A DNA stretch of 64,000 nt from Rhizobium grahamii (GCF_009498215.1 NZ_CP043499.1:1624001-1688000), one strand, 5' to 3'; positions 37,032 through 46,471 are shown, numbered from the stretch's first letter. A program made the numbers and translations. Notes: generated from the sequence alone by a model not told the origin.

Positions 37032-37050
37032 TTGATCAAATTAGATCAAA
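37032..37050. repeat. GATCAAA repeat upstream of the oxygenase gene
   Basis: GATCAAA occurs at 37034-37040 and again at 37044-37050, a 10-bp period (one helical turn). The same bases form an inverted repeat TTGATC-N6-GATCAA (37032-37049). It overlaps the stop codon of the LacI-family gene and lies 170 bp upstream of the mocD-like start. It could be an operator for that operon. Confidence 0.35.
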
Positions 37051-38047
37051 GCCCTTCTGCGGTGATCGTGATGAACCGGATGTGGCCGGGATCGGGCTTT
37101 ATCTTCGTGAGACCGATGCGATGCAGGATCAGATCGAGCGCGCGCTGGGCCTGCGCTTCCGGTGCCTGGTCGAGCACGACATCCATGATGCCGTCCTGCA
37201 AAGCGGAGCGCGTGTAGTCGGTCAACTCGTGGCCGATATACAAGAGATCGCGAAATCCAGACTGGCGACGAAGCACATTGATCAGCGCCGAATTCCCGCC
37301 GCCAGCGTTGTAGAGGCCAACGAGATCCGGATATTTAGTGAGTGCCTCTGACAGAGACTCCGCGCTGTAGTGCTCCTCGTCGCGCGTGAAGGCCAGCCAT
37401 TGGAACTGCACCTCGCCCGGATGCTCCAGAAAATAATCGGAGAAGCCGCGCACACGGTCGCGATGGACCTGGTAGATCGGATGGCAGAGCGCCACGACGG
37501 GGCCGCTTCGGCGGGCCATGCGCGCAATGAAATGGGCGGCTGTCCGACCTGCAGCGTAATTGTCGATACCGACAAAATCCCCTGTCGTCTCCGATGCGCG
37601 CGTGACCACATGAACCACCGGAAGGCCCTGCTTAGCGACGGCCTCCACAGCCGCATTGATCGCGGGGCTATTGGGAACCGCGAGTATCAGGGCTGAGCGG
37701 GACGATCTCGACTTGAGGATGCGCTCGGCGATCTCAGCCGCATTCCGCTCATCGGCAAAACTGCGGTGAACGATCACCAACGGGTCGAGCGTCGCAGAGA
37801 TTGCCTCGAAGGCGTTGGCAAGCCGCCGGTAAAAAGTCGTCTCCGGCCGCACCATCAGGACTTCGATCCGAACAAGACCTCGATGCGTTTCGGGCAGGAC
37901 GCGAGGATAGTTCAGCACGCGCGCGGCAACGGCGACTTTCTCGATCAGTTCGGCTCGAACCCCGCCGCGCCCGTTCAATACACGCTCGACCGTCGCAGTG
38001 CCGACACCCGCGAGTCGGGCGATATCCTGGTAGCTTGGTTTCGTCAT
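37046..38047 (-). CDS. LacI-family transcriptional regulator (divergent subtype)
   Basis: A 333-residue regulator starting at ATG 38047. The helix-turn-helix (PSYQDIARLAGVGTATVERVLNGRGGV) deviates from the common VSxxTVSRVLN wording: TATVERVL replaces it, so operator recognition may be unusual. The effector-binding domain resembles ribose/inositol-type binding proteins. It lies immediately upstream of the mocD-like operon on the same strand, 183 bp away, and is its most likely regulator. Confidence 0.85.
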   Translation of the reverse strand: MTKPSYQDIARLAGVGTATVERVLNGRGGVRAELIEKVAVAARVLNYPRVLPETHRGLVRIEVLMVRPETTFYRRLANAFEAISATLDPLVIVHRSFADERNAAEIAERILKSRSSRSALILAVPNSPAINAAVEAVAKQGLPVVHVVTRASETTGDFVGIDNYAAGRTAAHFIARMARRSGPVVALCHPIYQVHRDRVRGFSDYFLEHPGEVQFQWLAFTRDEEHYSAESLSEALTKYPDLVGLYNAGGGNSALINVLRRQSGFRDLLYIGHELTDYTRSALQDGIMDVVLDQAPEAQAQRALDLILHRIGLTKIKPDPGHIRFITITAEGL

Positions 38048-38147
38048 CGTTCGAACCATCGTGGGACTCACGACTATCTTTGCCACGACTTCGGCAGCGA
38101 TTTCTACTCGCTGCTCGTCGCCACCTGCTTCAACGACGATCGTCAGG

Positions 38148-39218
38148 TCAGGCCTTCGGCGTGGCCATGCTTGCACGCACGATCAGCCGGCTACGGATCA
38201 CGTTTCGAAGCTGCCGGGGTTTGTCACTGCGATCGATCGCCGACAGCAGCAGCGCAACGGCAGTCTGCCCCATCTCTTCCATTGGCTGTTCGATCGTGGA
38301 GAGTGGCGGCGAGCAGAAGGCGCAGACTGGAGAACCGTCAAAGGACACGATCGAGAGATCTTCAGGAATTTTCAGTCCCATGGACTGAATGCGGCTCATG
38401 AAGGAAATGGCCATGTCGTCGCTGGTTGCGATGACGGCGGTGGGCTTATCGCCAAGCGCCCCGAAATCATCCGCTGCCTCCAGGCCGATGTTGAAACCTT
38501 GCTGATAGTCCAGCCGGCCACCGGATCGAACCACCGCACTTTCAGGCAGGCCGGCACCTCGAAGTGCCTCGATGACGCCTGCGAAACGCTCGACGTCGTG
38601 GTAGTTCTCCTGTGGTCCGGCGAGGTAGAGAAACCGGCGATGACCAAGGCCGAGCAGATCGTTCGTTGCCTCCCGGATCGCTTCGCGATCATTCGTCACA
38701 ACGCTCGGCAAGCCGACCTCGCTCATGTCGAGAAGCATGGAAACGATCGGCAGACCGGCAGAGGCAAGCGACCTTCCATCGACCTCCGGCAGTTTCGACG
38801 ACAGGATGATCGCGCCGCGCACCGTCCCACCGAACGCAAGGTCGAGAATGTGCCGCTCCGACGCCTCGTCACGGTCGAGGTTGGCGATCATCAGGTTGTA
38901 GCCGCCCTGTATCAGCGACTTGTTGATGCTCTGCAGAACCTGCGGGATCACTTGCGAGGCACCATAATAGAGCGAGCCCGGCAGAACGATCATGATGATG
39001 TTCGATTTGCCGACCCGCAAACCGCGGGCCATAGCGTTCGGCGTGTAGCCCAGTTGCTTCGCGGCGGCGTCAATCTTTTGACGCGTCTTTTCATTCACAC
39101 GACCGGGATTTGCCAGCGCGCGGCTGACTGTGGAAATCGCAACGCCCGCAAGTCTTGCCACATCGGCCATGAGGGGCCCCGACTGCTCCTCGCCGAGCAC
39201 ATCCTTGTTTTTGCTCAC
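38148..39218 (-). CDS. LacI-family transcriptional regulator
   Basis: A 356-residue regulator with a canonical LacI DNA-binding region (MADVARLAGVAISTVSRALANPGRV, then LGYTPNAMARGLR) and an effector domain ending in IRSRLIVRASM. It is divergent from the isomerase/ABC transporter/GMC oxidoreductase operon. The control region between them contains two copies of GCAAACGTTTGC, a classic LacI-family palindrome, so it should repress that operon and probably itself. Confidence 0.92.
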   Translation of the reverse strand: MSKNKDVLGEEQSGPLMADVARLAGVAISTVSRALANPGRVNEKTRQKIDAAAKQLGYTPNAMARGLRVGKSNIIMIVLPGSLYYGASQVIPQVLQSINKSLIQGGYNLMIANLDRDEASERHILDLAFGGTVRGAIILSSKLPEVDGRSLASAGLPIVSMLLDMSEVGLPSVVTNDREAIREATNDLLGLGHRRFLYLAGPQENYHDVERFAGVIEALRGAGLPESAVVRSGGRLDYQQGFNIGLEAADDFGALGDKPTAVIATSDDMAISFMSRIQSMGLKIPEDLSIVSFDGSPVCAFCSPPLSTIEQPMEEMGQTAVALLLSAIDRSDKPRQLRNVIRSRLIVRASMATPKA

Positions 39219-39279
39219 GTCTCTTCATTCCCTCCCCGGCGTCATTTGCCTGCAACTCTAGGGCAAGCCGCGATTCATA

Positions 39280-39291
39280 GCAAACGTTTGC
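39280..39291. promoter_or_regulatory. LacI-family operator 1
   Basis: A perfect palindrome GCAAACGTTTGC with flanking CCA on one side, between the divergent LacI gene and sugar operon, upstream of the predicted -35 element. Confidence 0.8.
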
Positions 39292-39301
39292 CAAAAACCG
39301 C

Positions 39302-39329
39302 TTGCGTAAAAAAACAGCTTGGCTATTAT
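39302..39329 (+). promoter_or_regulatory. Predicted sigma-70 promoter of the isomerase/ABC operon
   Basis: TTGCGT (39302-39307) and TATTAT (39324-39329) are separated by 16 bp. The promoter lies between the two LacI-type operators, consistent with repression by looping or by blocking the transcription start. Confidence 0.5.
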
Positions 39330-39336
39330 CTAGTCA

Positions 39337-39352
39337 TGGCAAACGTTTGCCA
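39337..39352. promoter_or_regulatory. LacI-family operator 2
   Basis: A perfect 16-bp palindrome TGGCAAACGTTTGCCA containing the same 12-bp core as operator 1, centred 59 bp from it and placed just downstream of the predicted -10 element, where bound repressor would block initiation. Confidence 0.85.
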
Positions 39353-39442
39353 CAACGTAACGCATTGAAAAAGTATGACTTATTTATTGCGGAACAATCC
39401 GTCCGCAAGACGATAAGTCATGCCCGGAGGATTGGATTGGCT

Positions 39443-40393
39443 ATGACGAATGAAAGGCTCCGCTTCGGCGTCGACCTCGTGACTTTCTTTCACCCCGGTT
39501 TCTGGGGCGTCGATAGCCATGACGCCATCATCGAGCACGCCAAGACCCAGCCTCGCGCATTCTGGGACAAGATCCTCGACAGCGTCCAAGCGTCAGGCGT
39601 CACGGGCGTCGAGCTGACCTTCTCCCCTTTCAACTGGCAGGACGCGATCAAGACCTACGGTTCCGTCGAGGCCTTTGCCGGCGAGTTGTCGAAGCGCGGC
39701 CTCACGCTCTGCAGCGGCTTTTTCGCCGAGCTTGAAGCTGCCGGCGATTTCACCCAGCGCGAAGCTCAGGACGCACTTATCTCCAAGGCAGAGAAATATG
39801 CCGACTTCCTGAAGGCCTGCGGCAGCGACATCATGGTGATCGGCGCGCCGCTTCGCCAGACGCTCGGCGCTCAGCCCGTACAGTTCTTCGACTTCGATCG
39901 GGCAAAAGTGATCGCAGACTTCCTGAACCGGCTCGGCGCCATTCTTTATGCGCGCGGCGTGCGGCTTGCCCTGCACACGGAAGCGCATTCGATCTTTGCC
40001 GCCGCGCGCGACGTCGATCTGATGATGATGCTCACGGATCCGCCTTATGTGCACATGTGCCCGGATACAGCCCATATCATCGTAGCCGGATCGGATCCGG
40101 TTCAGCTGGTTGATCGGCATCATGAGCGCGTCATCATCGCCCACTGGAAGGATGCGCTCGGCCCGATGCCGGTCGACACGCCGATCGACGAGCATATCCA
40201 TGACAGCCACCGGCCGTACTTCTGCGGCTTCGGCCTGGGGCGGGTCGATTGGCCGGCCTGGGCAAGACTGCTTCGCGACCGCGGCTATCAGGGCTGGGCA
40301 ATTCTCGAGCTCGACGCTGCAGCCGATCCGGTTGGCGACATCGCCAATGGCCTGACGCTCGTGCGGCAGTCACTCCTGCCGATCTATCGCTGA
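39443..40393 (+). CDS. Sugar phosphate isomerase/epimerase, TIM barrel
   Basis: A 316-residue xylose-isomerase-like TIM-barrel protein with metal-site phrases GVTGVELTFSPFNW, VRLALHTEAHSIF, VHMCPDTAHIIVAG and VIIAHWKDALG, and C-terminal GWAILELD. The start is ambiguous: GGAGG at 39426-39430 is well spaced for the in-frame TTG at 39437, while ATG 39443 is the conventional choice. It is the first gene of the LacI-controlled operon. With the GMC oxidoreductase at the end it may act on a keto-sugar intermediate. The specific substrate is unknown. Confidence 0.85.
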   Translation: MTNERLRFGVDLVTFFHPGFWGVDSHDAIIEHAKTQPRAFWDKILDSVQASGVTGVELTFSPFNWQDAIKTYGSVEAFAGELSKRGLTLCSGFFAELEAAGDFTQREAQDALISKAEKYADFLKACGSDIMVIGAPLRQTLGAQPVQFFDFDRAKVIADFLNRLGAILYARGVRLALHTEAHSIFAAARDVDLMMMLTDPPYVHMCPDTAHIIVAGSDPVQLVDRHHERVIIAHWKDALGPMPVDTPIDEHIHDSHRPYFCGFGLGRVDWPAWARLLRDRGYQGWAILELDAAADPVGDIANGLTLVRQSLLPIYR

Positions 40394-40451
40394 CAACTAC
40401 TCCCAAGACGACCAGCGCCCCGCCAAGAGGGCATATTCAAGAGGTGGAACC

Positions 40452-41684
40452 ATGAAGACAATGATGAAACTCCTTCTGGCCGGCGTGGCACTCGCCGGTT
40501 TCTCGATCCAGGCGCATGCCGAAGACAAGCCGACGATCGAAATTCTTTCATCCTGGACCTCTGGTGGCGAGGCGGCAGCGCTCAACGTCATCAAGACCGA
40601 GTTTGAAAAGCGCGGCGGTGTCTGGAAGGACTCCTCGATTGCAGGCTTCGGCGCCGCCGATGCCGCGTTCCAGAACCGCGTCGTGGCCGGGGACCCTCCG
40701 GGCGCCAAGCAGGGTGTCATCGGTCTCGCCGCCGCCGATTTCGTCAGCCAGGGACTGTTCAATCCGATCGACGACGTGGCTGCGACCGGAAAATGGGCCG
40801 ACGTCCTGCCGAAATCGATCCAGGATCTCATTTCATACGACGGCAAGGCCTATCTCGTGCCGACCGGCGCACACGGCGAAAGCTGGGTCTTCTACTCCAA
40901 GGATGCCTTCGCAAAGGCAGGCATTACCGAAGAGCCGAAGACCTGGGATGCCTTCTTTGCCGATCTCGACAAGCTGAAGGCGGCAGGCATCGTGCCCGTC
41001 GCCTGGGGCGGCCAGCCGTGGCAGCAATCCAAGGTCTTCAACATGGTCCTTCTTTCCCAGGTCGGGATCGACGGTTTCCAGAAGATCTATGTCGAAAAAG
41101 ACAAGAGCGAGGCCTCGGTCGCAGGGGTCAAGAAGACCCTTGAGATCCTTGCCAAGCTGCACACCTATATCGATGACGGCGCCGCCGGCCGAAACTGGAA
41201 CGACGCAACCGCCATGCTGATTACGGCCAAGGCCGGCGTACAGTTCATGGGCGACTGGGCCAAGGGCGAGTTCACCGTTGCCGGCAAGGAACCAGGCAAG
41301 GACTACGGCTGCATGATCGTCCCGGAATCGCCGGGCATGGTTTACATCGCGGACTCCTTCTACTTCCCCAAGACCGGCAAGGCTGAAACCGACAAGGCAC
41401 AGAAACTCCTTGCCGAAGTCGTGATGGATCCGGCTGTTCAGGTCGAGTTTTCGCTGAAGAAGGGGTCTGTCCCCGCCCGTTCGGACGTCGACAAAACGAA
41501 GCTCGATGTCTGCGCACAGAAGGGCCTCGAACTGATGAGCGCAGGCTCTATCGTACCCGACCAGGCCATCGTGCTGACGCCACAGCAGGTTGGCCAGCTT
41601 GACGACTTTGTCGATGAATATTGGAGCGGCGGCACCTATGACGCGGCCGCGGCTGCCGAAAACTTCTTCGCCATCTTCGAGTAA
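40452..41684 (+). CDS. Carbohydrate ABC transporter substrate-binding protein
   Basis: A 410-residue periplasmic binding protein with signal peptide MKTMMKLLLAGVALAGFS (cleavage near AHA-E). Mature phrases such as EILSSWTSGGEAAALNVI, PVAWGGQPWQQSKVF and GVQFMGDWAKGEF place it with glucose/mannose-type binding proteins of the GtsA/AglE class. It follows the isomerase by 58 bp with RBS GAGGTGG. A perfect hairpin follows its stop. The ligand is probably a hexose or glycoside; I cannot name it. Confidence 0.9.
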   Translation: MKTMMKLLLAGVALAGFSIQAHAEDKPTIEILSSWTSGGEAAALNVIKTEFEKRGGVWKDSSIAGFGAADAAFQNRVVAGDPPGAKQGVIGLAAADFVSQGLFNPIDDVAATGKWADVLPKSIQDLISYDGKAYLVPTGAHGESWVFYSKDAFAKAGITEEPKTWDAFFADLDKLKAAGIVPVAWGGQPWQQSKVFNMVLLSQVGIDGFQKIYVEKDKSEASVAGVKKTLEILAKLHTYIDDGAAGRNWNDATAMLITAKAGVQFMGDWAKGEFTVAGKEPGKDYGCMIVPESPGMVYIADSFYFPKTGKAETDKAQKLLAEVVMDPAVQVEFSLKKGSVPARSDVDKTKLDVCAQKGLELMSAGSIVPDQAIVLTPQQVGQLDDFVDEYWSGGTYDAAAAAENFFAIFE

Positions 41685-41695
41685 GATCCCAGCAG

Positions 41696-41722
41696 ATGGC
41701 GCCGGACGTGACCCGGCGCCAT
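41696..41722. other. Intercistronic hairpin after the binding-protein gene
   Basis: A perfect 10-bp stem ATGGCGCCGG (41696-41705) / CCGGCGCCAT (41713-41722) with a 7-base loop and no T-run, 11 bp after the binding-protein stop and 61 bp before the permease. It probably protects the binding-protein mRNA end. Confidence 0.65.
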
Positions 41723-41783
41723 TGCCGTCGCCGGAGCTTGTCGGCGACGCGACGCTCGTTTTTCTTTCCGTCAAGAACGCACG

Positions 41784-42671
41784 ATGCCTATGAAACGTAA
41801 GTCCAATCTCTCTGCGACCCTTGCGCTCCTGCCGACATGGCTGGTCGCGGTGGTGGTCTTTATTGGCACCATGGCCTGGTCGATACGACTGTCGTTCACC
41901 AATTCGACGATCTTTCCGTCATCGACCTATGTCGGCCTTGCCCAGTATGCGAAGCTGTTTGCCTCCGCCAAATGGCTCGCTTCGCTGCATAACGTCCTGA
42001 TCTTCGGCATCCTTTACGTCGGCGGCTGCCTGTTCCTGGGTTTCCTGCTCGCGGCAGCACTTGACCGAAAGATCCGCTTCGAAAGCGCTCTCCGCACCAT
42101 CTTCCTTTATCCCTACGCCATGTCCTTTGTCGTAACCGGGCTGATCTGGCAGTGGATGCTCAATCCGACACTCGGCATTCAGGCTAGCGTGCGTGCGCTC
42201 GGATGGGAAAGCTTCGTGCTCGACTGGGTGGTCAACCGGGACATGGCGATCTACGCCTTGGTGCTGGCAGGCGTCTGGCAGGGGGCGGGCCTCGTGATGG
42301 TCATCGCTCTGGCCGGCATGCGCGGCATCGAGGCCGAGCAATGGAAGGCCGCGCGGATCGACGGCATCCCCGTCTGGCGTATCTACGTTTCGATCATCCT
42401 GCCGCAGCTCGGGCCGGCGCTCGCCGCCGCCGGCATGCTTCTCGCAATGGGCGTCATCAAGACCTACGACATCGTCGTCGCCATGACGAATGGCGGGCCG
42501 GGCAGCGCAACGGAAGTTCCGGCCAAGTTCATCATGGACAATCTTTTCGGCCGTCAGAACCTCGGTCTCGCCACGGCGGGCGCAACGGTCCTCGTCCTCG
42601 GCGTGATCATGGCGGTCGCTCCGTTCCGCTACGCAATGTATGTGCGCAGCAAGGCAAAGGGAGCATCCTGA
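41784..42671 (+). CDS. Carbohydrate ABC transporter permease, MalF/GtsB type
   Basis: A 295-residue inner-membrane permease with six hydrophobic segments and the coupling motif EAEQWKAARIDGIPVWRIYVSIILP. VIKTYDIVVAMTNGGPGSATEVP is typical of glucose/mannose permeases. Either ATG 41784 or the ATG six bases on could be the start; no strong ribosome-binding site favours one. The stop overlaps the next permease start by one base (TGATG). Confidence 0.92.
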   Translation: MPMKRKSNLSATLALLPTWLVAVVVFIGTMAWSIRLSFTNSTIFPSSTYVGLAQYAKLFASAKWLASLHNVLIFGILYVGGCLFLGFLLAAALDRKIRFESALRTIFLYPYAMSFVVTGLIWQWMLNPTLGIQASVRALGWESFVLDWVVNRDMAIYALVLAGVWQGAGLVMVIALAGMRGIEAEQWKAARIDGIPVWRIYVSIILPQLGPALAAAGMLLAMGVIKTYDIVVAMTNGGPGSATEVPAKFIMDNLFGRQNLGLATAGATVLVLGVIMAVAPFRYAMYVRSKAKGAS

Positions 42672-43555
42672 TGGCACGTGCTCATCCAAACGGCCCGAAG
42701 CCGACCCAGATCACCGCCGGTCGCATCGGACTCTACTCTTTCCTTTTCGTCGCGGCGCTCTTCTTCATGCTGCCGCTCTACACCATGATCGTCACCTCGC
42801 TGAAGACCATGGATGAAATCCGGCTCGGGCAGATATTCGCCTTGCCTGCAAAGCTCGATTTCTCTGCCTGGGTGACCGCCTGGTCCGGCGCCTGCATGGG
42901 ATCGGTCTGCGTCGGCATCCGCAGCGGCTTCTGGAACTCGGTCGCGATAACCGTTCCATCGGTCGCTCTCTCGGTCCTGATCGGCGCCATCAACGGCTAT
43001 GCGCTGTCGCTCTGGCGCCCCCGCGGCGCCAACGTTCTGTTTGCTCTGCTGATGGCCGGCGGCCTCATTCCCTATCAGATTTTTCTCTATCCGATGGTTC
43101 GCACGATGGCGACGGTCGGGCTCTACAACTCGCTGGCCGGCATCATCATTGTCCACGTCATCTTCGGCCTGCCTTTGGTGACGCTGCTGTTCCGCAATTA
43201 CTTCGTCAGCGTTCCCGAGGAGCTCTGCAAGGCGGCGCGTGTCGATGGAGCCGGCTTCTGGCGGATCTTCTTCGAGATCATGCTGCCGCTCGCCGTGCCG
43301 ATGGTGGTGGTCGTTTCCATGCTGCAGTTTACCGGGATCTGGAACGACTTCCTTCTCGGGCTGGTCTTTGCCGGCCGCGACAACCTGCCGATGACCGTCC
43401 AGCTCAACAACATCGTCAACACGACGATGGGCGAGCGCAACTACAATGTGAACATGGCAGCGACCATTCTCACCGCAGTGGTTCCGCTCGCGATCTATTT
43501 CCTGTCCGGCCGCTGGTTTGTCCGCGGTATCGCCGCCGGCGCAGTCAAGGGATGA
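42671..43555 (+). CDS. Carbohydrate ABC transporter permease, MalG/GtsC type
   Basis: A 294-residue inner-membrane permease starting at ATG 42671. The coupling motif reads PEELCKAARVDGAGFWRIFFEIMLP and the C-terminus is GIAAGAVKG. It pairs with the preceding permease. Its end overlaps the ATPase start by 4 bp. The longer open frame upstream lies within the previous gene and is not used. Confidence 0.92.
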   Translation: MARAHPNGPKPTQITAGRIGLYSFLFVAALFFMLPLYTMIVTSLKTMDEIRLGQIFALPAKLDFSAWVTAWSGACMGSVCVGIRSGFWNSVAITVPSVALSVLIGAINGYALSLWRPRGANVLFALLMAGGLIPYQIFLYPMVRTMATVGLYNSLAGIIIVHVIFGLPLVTLLFRNYFVSVPEELCKAARVDGAGFWRIFFEIMLPLAVPMVVVVSMLQFTGIWNDFLLGLVFAGRDNLPMTVQLNNIVNTTMGERNYNVNMAATILTAVVPLAIYFLSGRWFVRGIAAGAVKG

Positions 43556-44649
43556 CGTCTTCTATGCAATCAACCGTTTCCATCAAGGACCTGCAGATCG
43601 CTTACGGCGACCATACCGTGATCGAGAAGATGTCGATCGACATCGCGCCGCAGGAATTTCTGGTCCTGCTCGGCCCTTCGGGCTGCGGTAAGTCCACTCT
43701 CCTCAACGCGATCGCCGGCCTCCAGGACATCACCTCCGGCGAGATCTGGATCTCCGGCAAGAACGTGACCTGGGACGAACCGAAGGATCGCGGCATCGGG
43801 ATGGTGTTCCAGTCCTACGCGCTATATCCGCGCATGTCGGTGCGCAAGAACCTTTCCTTCGGCCTGCGCGTCGCCGGATTGCCGAAGGCCGAAGTCGAGG
43901 CGCGCGTTGCCCGCACGGCGGCGCTGCTTCATCTCGACAAGCTGCTGGACCGCCGTCCGGCGGAGCTTTCCGGCGGCCAGCGGCAGCGTGTTGCGATCGG
44001 TCGCGCACTCGTGCGTGAGGTCGATGTCTTCCTCTTCGATGAGCCGCTCTCCAATCTCGACGCCAAGCTGCGCAACGAACTGCGCGTCGAGATCAAGAAG
44101 CTGCATCAAAGCCTGGGCAATACGATGATCTACGTGACGCATGACCAGGTCGAGGCGCTGACCCTTGCCGACCGGATTGCCATCATGCGCGATGGCGTGA
44201 TTCAGCAACTGGCTTCGCCGGCCGAGATCTACCATCGACCCGCAAATCTCTTCGTCGCGGGCTTCATCGGCGCTCCGGCGATGAACTTCATCGAAGGGAA
44301 GATCGGCACGATCAATGGCGAGGCCCGGTTCGTCAGCAACGGGCTATCCATCAGTCTAGCGGGCTATAACTTCCAGTCCACCGCTCCGGCCGCGGGCCCG
44401 GCGACGCTCGGCTTCCGACCCGAACATCTGGTGCTGGACGGCGCGGCAAGCGGTTTGCCCACCATTCCCGGCGAGGTCTCGGTCGTCGAGCCCATGGGCT
44501 CCGACGCCGTCATCTGGTTCGACTGGAACAACCAGAGCCTTTCGCTTCGTTTGATGGGCGACGTTTCGCTTCAACCAGGTGATGCGATGGCGCCCGGCCT
44601 TGATGTCACCAAGGCGTCGTTCTTCGGCGCCGACGGTTCGCGCCTCTAG
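43552..44649 (+). CDS. Carbohydrate ABC transporter ATP-binding protein (UgpC/MalK type)
   Basis: A 365-residue ATPase with Walker A GPSGCGKST, signature LSGGQRQRVAIGRA, Walker B FLFDEPLSNLD, and a complete C-terminal regulatory beta domain (GAPAMNFIEG, LGFRPEHLVLDG). ATG 43552 overlaps the permease stop; an ATG 12 bases later is an alternative. It completes the importer of the LacI-controlled operon. Confidence 0.93.
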   Translation: MTSSMQSTVSIKDLQIAYGDHTVIEKMSIDIAPQEFLVLLGPSGCGKSTLLNAIAGLQDITSGEIWISGKNVTWDEPKDRGIGMVFQSYALYPRMSVRKNLSFGLRVAGLPKAEVEARVARTAALLHLDKLLDRRPAELSGGQRQRVAIGRALVREVDVFLFDEPLSNLDAKLRNELRVEIKKLHQSLGNTMIYVTHDQVEALTLADRIAIMRDGVIQQLASPAEIYHRPANLFVAGFIGAPAMNFIEGKIGTINGEARFVSNGLSISLAGYNFQSTAPAAGPATLGFRPEHLVLDGAASGLPTIPGEVSVVEPMGSDAVIWFDWNNQSLSLRLMGDVSLQPGDAMAPGLDVTKASFFGADGSRL

Positions 44650-44719
44650 GCGCCCGTTTTGTTCATGATCCCCGGCGCTGGAGCGCCGAGGAATTGCTTC
44701 AAGCAGGATTTGATAAGAC

Positions 44720-46378
44720 ATGTCTCAGACAGTTTATGATGCGCTGGTGATCGGCTCCGGCGCGGCGGGATCGTTCGCAGTCAAGGAACTCACCGCGCAA
44801 GGCCTCTCCGTGCTGCTCCTCGAGGCGGGACCTGCGGTTGGACCCAAGGATTTCGATCCTTCGCGCAAGAAGCCGCCGGCGAGCGCCATCAACATCTGGG
44901 AGCGGGCACGCGCAACCATCAAGGGTCAACCGATCCAGGCACGCGCCGCGTTCTTCACCGAGCGCTTCAGCCACTTCTTCGTCAACGACCGCAAGAATCC
45001 TTACACGACCCCGAAGAACGAGCCCTTCCTCTGGATCCGTGGCCGCCAGGGCGGCGGCCGCCTTCATAGCTTCGGGCGTGTGCTGCTGCGCTGGACGGAT
45101 GAAGACTTCAAGATCCGCTCGCGCACCGGCAAGGGTGTCGACTGGCCGATCTCGTACGAGGAAATGACGCCGTTCTATGATGAGGTAGAGACCTATCTCG
45201 GCCTTTATGGGAACAAGGACAACGCCCCAACGCTGCCCGACGGCGTCTATGCCAAGCCCGCCAGTCTGACGCCTGCCGAGGAGACCTTCAAGGGTGCGGT
45301 CGAGAGCCGCTGGCCCGAACGGCGCGTCGTTTCATGGCGCTATATCGCTCCTGATGCCGAACGCGTCCCACGGCCGTTGAGAGAAGCCCTTGCGAGCAGG
45401 CACCTGACCGTTCAATACGATGCTGTCGTCCGTCGTATCGTTACCGACGAAAAGACCGGTCATGCCACCGGCGCCGAGTACATCGACCGCAACACGGGCG
45501 AAGTATCAACCGTGCGCGCAGCGACCGTCGTGGTCGCTGCCTCTCCCATTGAAAGCGTGCGGCTTCTTCTCAACTCCGCTTCTGCCAAGCATCCGAACGG
45601 CCTCGGAAACAGCGCTGATATGCTCGGGCGGTACTTCATGGACCAACTTCCATGCTTGGCCTTCGGCTCCTTCGCCGGCGCGAAAGGCTGGGCTATGGAC
45701 GAATCCGCACCGACCGACCCATTCTACAATCCATCCGGCGGGATCTTCATTCCGCGCTTCGGTGAAGGTGATCGCGGCCGCGGAGATTTCGACTATCAGG
45801 GCAGTGTCGGGCGCGCCCCCACTCCGAGCGACGAAGATTCCCGCCTTGCCTTCTTCGGCTTCGGGCGGATGCTGCCTTATGCTGACAATCGCATTACCCT
45901 CGACCGGCGCCGAAAGGATGCATGGAACATTCCCGTTCCGCATATCCGCTGCCTAATGCAGGCGGACGAACATGCACTCCTGCGGCAACAGGAGGAAACT
46001 CTGATCACGATGATCAAGGAAGTCGGTGGCGATCTCGAGTTTATCGGTTCCCCCACCGGTTTGAAGGAGATGGGCCGCGGTGCATTTCCGGACGCGTCGC
46101 GATTCAGCCGTTTCATGTTCCGCAAGTGGTTCCGCAAAACGATGTGCATGGGCGCGGCCATCCACGAAACCGGCGGCGCTCGTATGGGCAAGGTCCGCGG
46201 CGATTCGGTTCTCAACCCGTACAACCAGGTGTGGGATGCGCCGAATGTCATCGTTACCGACGCCAGCTCCTTCCCGGGAAGCGGTGTCGCCGGCACGACG
46301 CTGACGGTCATGGGCCTGACGTTGCGCGCATGCAGGAATTTGGTCGCGCAGTACAAGGCCGGCCACTTCGAGGCCTAA
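44720..46378 (+). CDS. GMC-family FAD-dependent oxidoreductase
   Basis: A 552-residue flavoenzyme. The N-terminal FAD motif is VIGSGAAGSFAVKEL, followed by LLLEAGP. The C-terminal glucose-methanol-choline domain has IHETGGARMG and the FAD-contact phrase SFPGSGVAGTTLTVMGLTLRACR. In rhizobia and agrobacteria such proteins are gluconate dehydrogenase-like or glucoside 3-dehydrogenases making 3-keto sugars. It lacks a signal peptide. Lying 70 bp after the ATPase and co-oriented with a TIM-barrel isomerase, it probably oxidises the imported sugar. The partner electron acceptor is not encoded nearby. Confidence 0.9.
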   Translation: MSQTVYDALVIGSGAAGSFAVKELTAQGLSVLLLEAGPAVGPKDFDPSRKKPPASAINIWERARATIKGQPIQARAAFFTERFSHFFVNDRKNPYTTPKNEPFLWIRGRQGGGRLHSFGRVLLRWTDEDFKIRSRTGKGVDWPISYEEMTPFYDEVETYLGLYGNKDNAPTLPDGVYAKPASLTPAEETFKGAVESRWPERRVVSWRYIAPDAERVPRPLREALASRHLTVQYDAVVRRIVTDEKTGHATGAEYIDRNTGEVSTVRAATVVVAASPIESVRLLLNSASAKHPNGLGNSADMLGRYFMDQLPCLAFGSFAGAKGWAMDESAPTDPFYNPSGGIFIPRFGEGDRGRGDFDYQGSVGRAPTPSDEDSRLAFFGFGRMLPYADNRITLDRRRKDAWNIPVPHIRCLMQADEHALLRQQEETLITMIKEVGGDLEFIGSPTGLKEMGRGAFPDASRFSRFMFRKWFRKTMCMGAAIHETGGARMGKVRGDSVLNPYNQVWDAPNVIVTDASSFPGSGVAGTTLTVMGLTLRACRNLVAQYKAGHFEA

Positions 46379-46471
46379 GCTTCGCTGATCAACGTCAGCC
46401 TCGGGGCTGACAAGAAGCCATCGCAGGCAAGGTCCAGCCTTGCGATGGCACCATTCAAGGCAGTGACGCGA

